A DNA stretch of 64,000 bases from positions 3,796,171-3,860,170 of the forward strand of contig BCKC01000002.1 of the NCBI GenBank assembly GCA_001600455.1. The letters are read 5' to 3'. The position numbers were made by a program, and so were the translations under genes. Below are positions 62,658-64,000 of this stretch, one piece after another. This DNA comes from Endocalyx cinctus. Its lineage: Eukaryota; Ascomycota; Sordariomycetes; Amphisphaeriales; Apiosporaceae. Position 1 is the stretch's first letter, and every line of letters starts with the position of its first letter. The notes beneath the pieces were generated by a model. That model saw only the letters and a program-made list of their open reading frames with translations, was not told the origin of the DNA and searched no databases.

Positions 62658-63128
62658 ATGGCAAGGCGTCAATCCGTCCTCCCTCTCGCCTACCGAGTCT
62701 TCTTCCTCATCATCGAGCCCATCTCGGCGCTCGTAGGGGCGTACTACGCGCACTTCGCCCAAGACGTGTACCTACAACTGACGGACGCCGGATCGGCGCC
62801 ATCGTCGGCCTCGGCGATCCCCGTGAGCACGTCGGTGGTGCTGTCGCAGCTGGCGAACCTGTACCTCTTCTTCGCCCTGAACGAGGCGCTCGTGCTCCGC
62901 AGCTCGGGCGACATCCACGTCTGGCGCGCCGTCCTCTTCGTCCTGCTGGTGGCCGACTTCGGCCACCTCTACAGCGTCCGCGCCGTCGGCGCTTCCGTTT
63001 ATTGGGACGTCACCCGCTGGAACGCTATCGATTACGGTAACGTCCCGTTCGTCTACCTCGGCGCTTCCATGCGGATCGCTTTCCTTTCCGGCGTTGGCTT
63101 GGGTGGTACGAAGGGGAAGACGGCTTGA
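62658..63128 (+). CDS. DUF7704 family four-helix membrane protein
   Basis: A single-exon gene of 156 aa. Four hydrophobic segments stand out, near residues 9-30 (LAYRVFFLIIEPISALVGAY), 60-80 (VVLSQLANLYLFFALNEALV), 87-107 (VWRAVLFVLLVADFGHLYSV) and 128-148 (VPFVYLGASMRIAFLSGVGL). The motifs FFLIIEPISA, the NEA pair in helix 2, DFGHLYS and DVTRWNAIDYGNVPFVYLGA are those of the fungal DUF7704 proteins; no function is known to me. The start follows a poly(A) leader with the context AAAGCAATGG. The gene is much more GC-rich than its flanks. It is convergent with the alcohol dehydrogenase gene. Confidence 0.88.
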   Translation: MARRQSVLPLAYRVFFLIIEPISALVGAYYAHFAQDVYLQLTDAGSAPSSASAIPVSTSVVLSQLANLYLFFALNEALVLRSSGDIHVWRAVLFVLLVADFGHLYSVRAVGASVYWDVTRWNAIDYGNVPFVYLGASMRIAFLSGVGLGGTKGKTA

Positions 63129-63701
63129 AAAAAGGAGAAAGAAGGGCATAAGAAAAAATGAAAAGGAAAAAGGAAAATAGAGACGAAGATTAGTTTTCGG
63201 TTAGTGTCCAACTGTATAATCCGAATGCAAATATTACAGATGTATTAATATAGTCTTACTAACAACTCTGGTGCGTGTTACCTTAGCATTGGGGTAATCA
63301 AGAGGAGAAAGAGTGATGGAAGATAAATTAGAGTTCATTCTACAGTGTCACGTATATACTTTTGAAGAATCTCACTTCCTCTACTCTGTATTGACCTTGT
63401 CGAAACCGTTTACCATAGTGTCATAACTGTGTGTATCATCTCACGAGCGATACGTCGGGTCTATGCTAGAAACTTTGAGTCAATCCTTTAGTACATTTGC
63501 AAAGGTAGAATTTAGGCATAATTATATATCTCTATTCAATTGAACTCGCAAACATGTACGTCTGCGTCTATTATTTTTTCCACCTTCCCCTTTACCTCCG
63601 GTATCTTTGGTCTCTAATCTTGAATTGACCGGAAGGAATTCCATGCATAGATATCGAGCAGAGCGATAATTTTCTTTTTCTTTCGTTTTTTTTTTCTCTC
63701 T
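63129..63701. other. Convergent 3' flank, no gene
   Basis: The 3' ends of the DUF7704 gene and the alcohol dehydrogenase gene meet here. The sequence is AT-rich, with a T-run near 63685, and no open frame of note. Confidence 0.5.
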
Positions 63702-64000
63702 CTAAGCACCGAAAGCCTTGTCATAGTCGGTCAGGGTGAATCTGAACTTGACGTCGTTTCTGTGCAGCCTCTGGACGGTGGTGGAGAGGTTCTCGGCGCT
63801 GATAGGGACGGTCTCTATCCAGGGCCGGAGGCGCTTTTCGGCGGCGAGCCGGAGCATCTCGAGCATCTCGCGACGGCTGCCGAGGTGGGAGGAGCCGATG
63901 AGGGAGCCGTTGCCGATGAGGGCCTGAGGGCTGACGGTGACCTCGCCCTCCTCGGGCAGACCGACCGAGATCCAGCGGCCGTGCACGTCCAGCAGGGCCA
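63702..64000 (-). CDS. Zinc-type alcohol dehydrogenase (MDR, CAD/Adh6-like), C-terminal part only
   Basis: Only the last 98 or so codons are in the window; the gene continues past the right edge. The segment ALLDVHGRWISVGLPEEG is the end of the nucleotide-binding fold. The cinnamyl-alcohol-dehydrogenase-like signature follows: GSLIGSSHLGSRREMLEMLR, AAEKRLRPWIETVP, NLSTTVQRLHRNDVKFRFTL and the stop after DKAFGA. Such enzymes reduce aldehydes with NADPH in the cytosol. The zinc ligands and coenzyme loop lie outside, so activity cannot be judged. The sequence is GC-rich, like the DUF7704 gene beside it. Confidence 0.9.
   Translation of the reverse strand, partial: ALLDVHGRWISVGLPEEGEVTVSPQALIGNGSLIGSSHLGSRREMLEMLRLAAEKRLRPWIETVPISAENLSTTVQRLHRNDVKFRFTLTDYDKAFGA

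Overview
The window is nuclear DNA of a filamentous ascomycete (Pezizomycotina; a Sordariomycete-like genome is my guess from style, not proven). The reasons are short GT-AG introns of about 50-120 nt, a fungal highly reducing polyketide synthase, a bZIP-like/DUF3425 regulator, a DUF7704 membrane protein, and large intergenic stretches rich in TAGGTACC-type words and homopolymers. I support 13 protein genes. The outer two (polyketide synthase, alcohol dehydrogenase) are cut by the window edges. Exon boundaries were worked out by reading splice sites and checking phase and family alignment.

Layout: (1) 0-7.8 kb, a highly reducing type I PKS lacking its N-terminus, with KS(part)-AT-DH-MT-ER-KR-ACP; any biosynthetic cluster must extend left, because the genes to the right are housekeeping. 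(2) 8.7-13.2 kb, a compact housekeeping block: cleavage factor CFIm25 (+), a YjbQ/UPF0047 protein (-), the complex I zinc subunit NDUFS6 (-), and an Mpp6-type exosome cofactor with a C-terminal zinc knuckle (+). (3) 13.2-18.3 kb, no convincing gene. (4) 18.3-28.5 kb, an insulin-degrading-enzyme-type M16 peptidase ending in SKL, then an Ubp12/USP15-type deubiquitinase. (5) 29.1-31.5 kb, a secreted S33 tripeptidyl-peptidase-like hydrolase full of coding microsatellites (-). (6) 32.7-42.5 kb, two nutrient-signalling genes in tandem (-): a PAS kinase and a class I cAMP phosphodiesterase. The N-terminus of the phosphodiesterase reads as a degenerate response-regulator receiver domain. (7) 42.5-54.3 kb, an 11.8-kb gene desert with poly(C), simple repeats and two strong inverted repeats. 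(8) 54.3-58.5 kb, a TBC1D5-like Rab GAP and a DUF3425 bZIP-like factor (-), with a short telomere-like tract between them. (9) 58.5-62.7 kb, a second desert holding a 71-nt, two-armed, closed multibranch inverted-repeat element at 61422-61492. (10) 62.7-64 kb, a DUF7704 four-helix membrane protein (+) and the 3' end of a zinc alcohol dehydrogenase (-).

No operon logic applies. The functional themes are RNA 3'-end processing and decay (CFIm25, Mpp6), protein turnover (M16 peptidase, Ubp12, S33), and nutrient/cAMP signalling (PAS kinase next to the cAMP phosphodiesterase). The best candidates for something undescribed are the receiver-like domain on the phosphodiesterase, the Mpp6-zinc-knuckle combination, the cloverleaf-like element at 61.4 kb, and the hairpins in the 42.5-54.3 kb desert.
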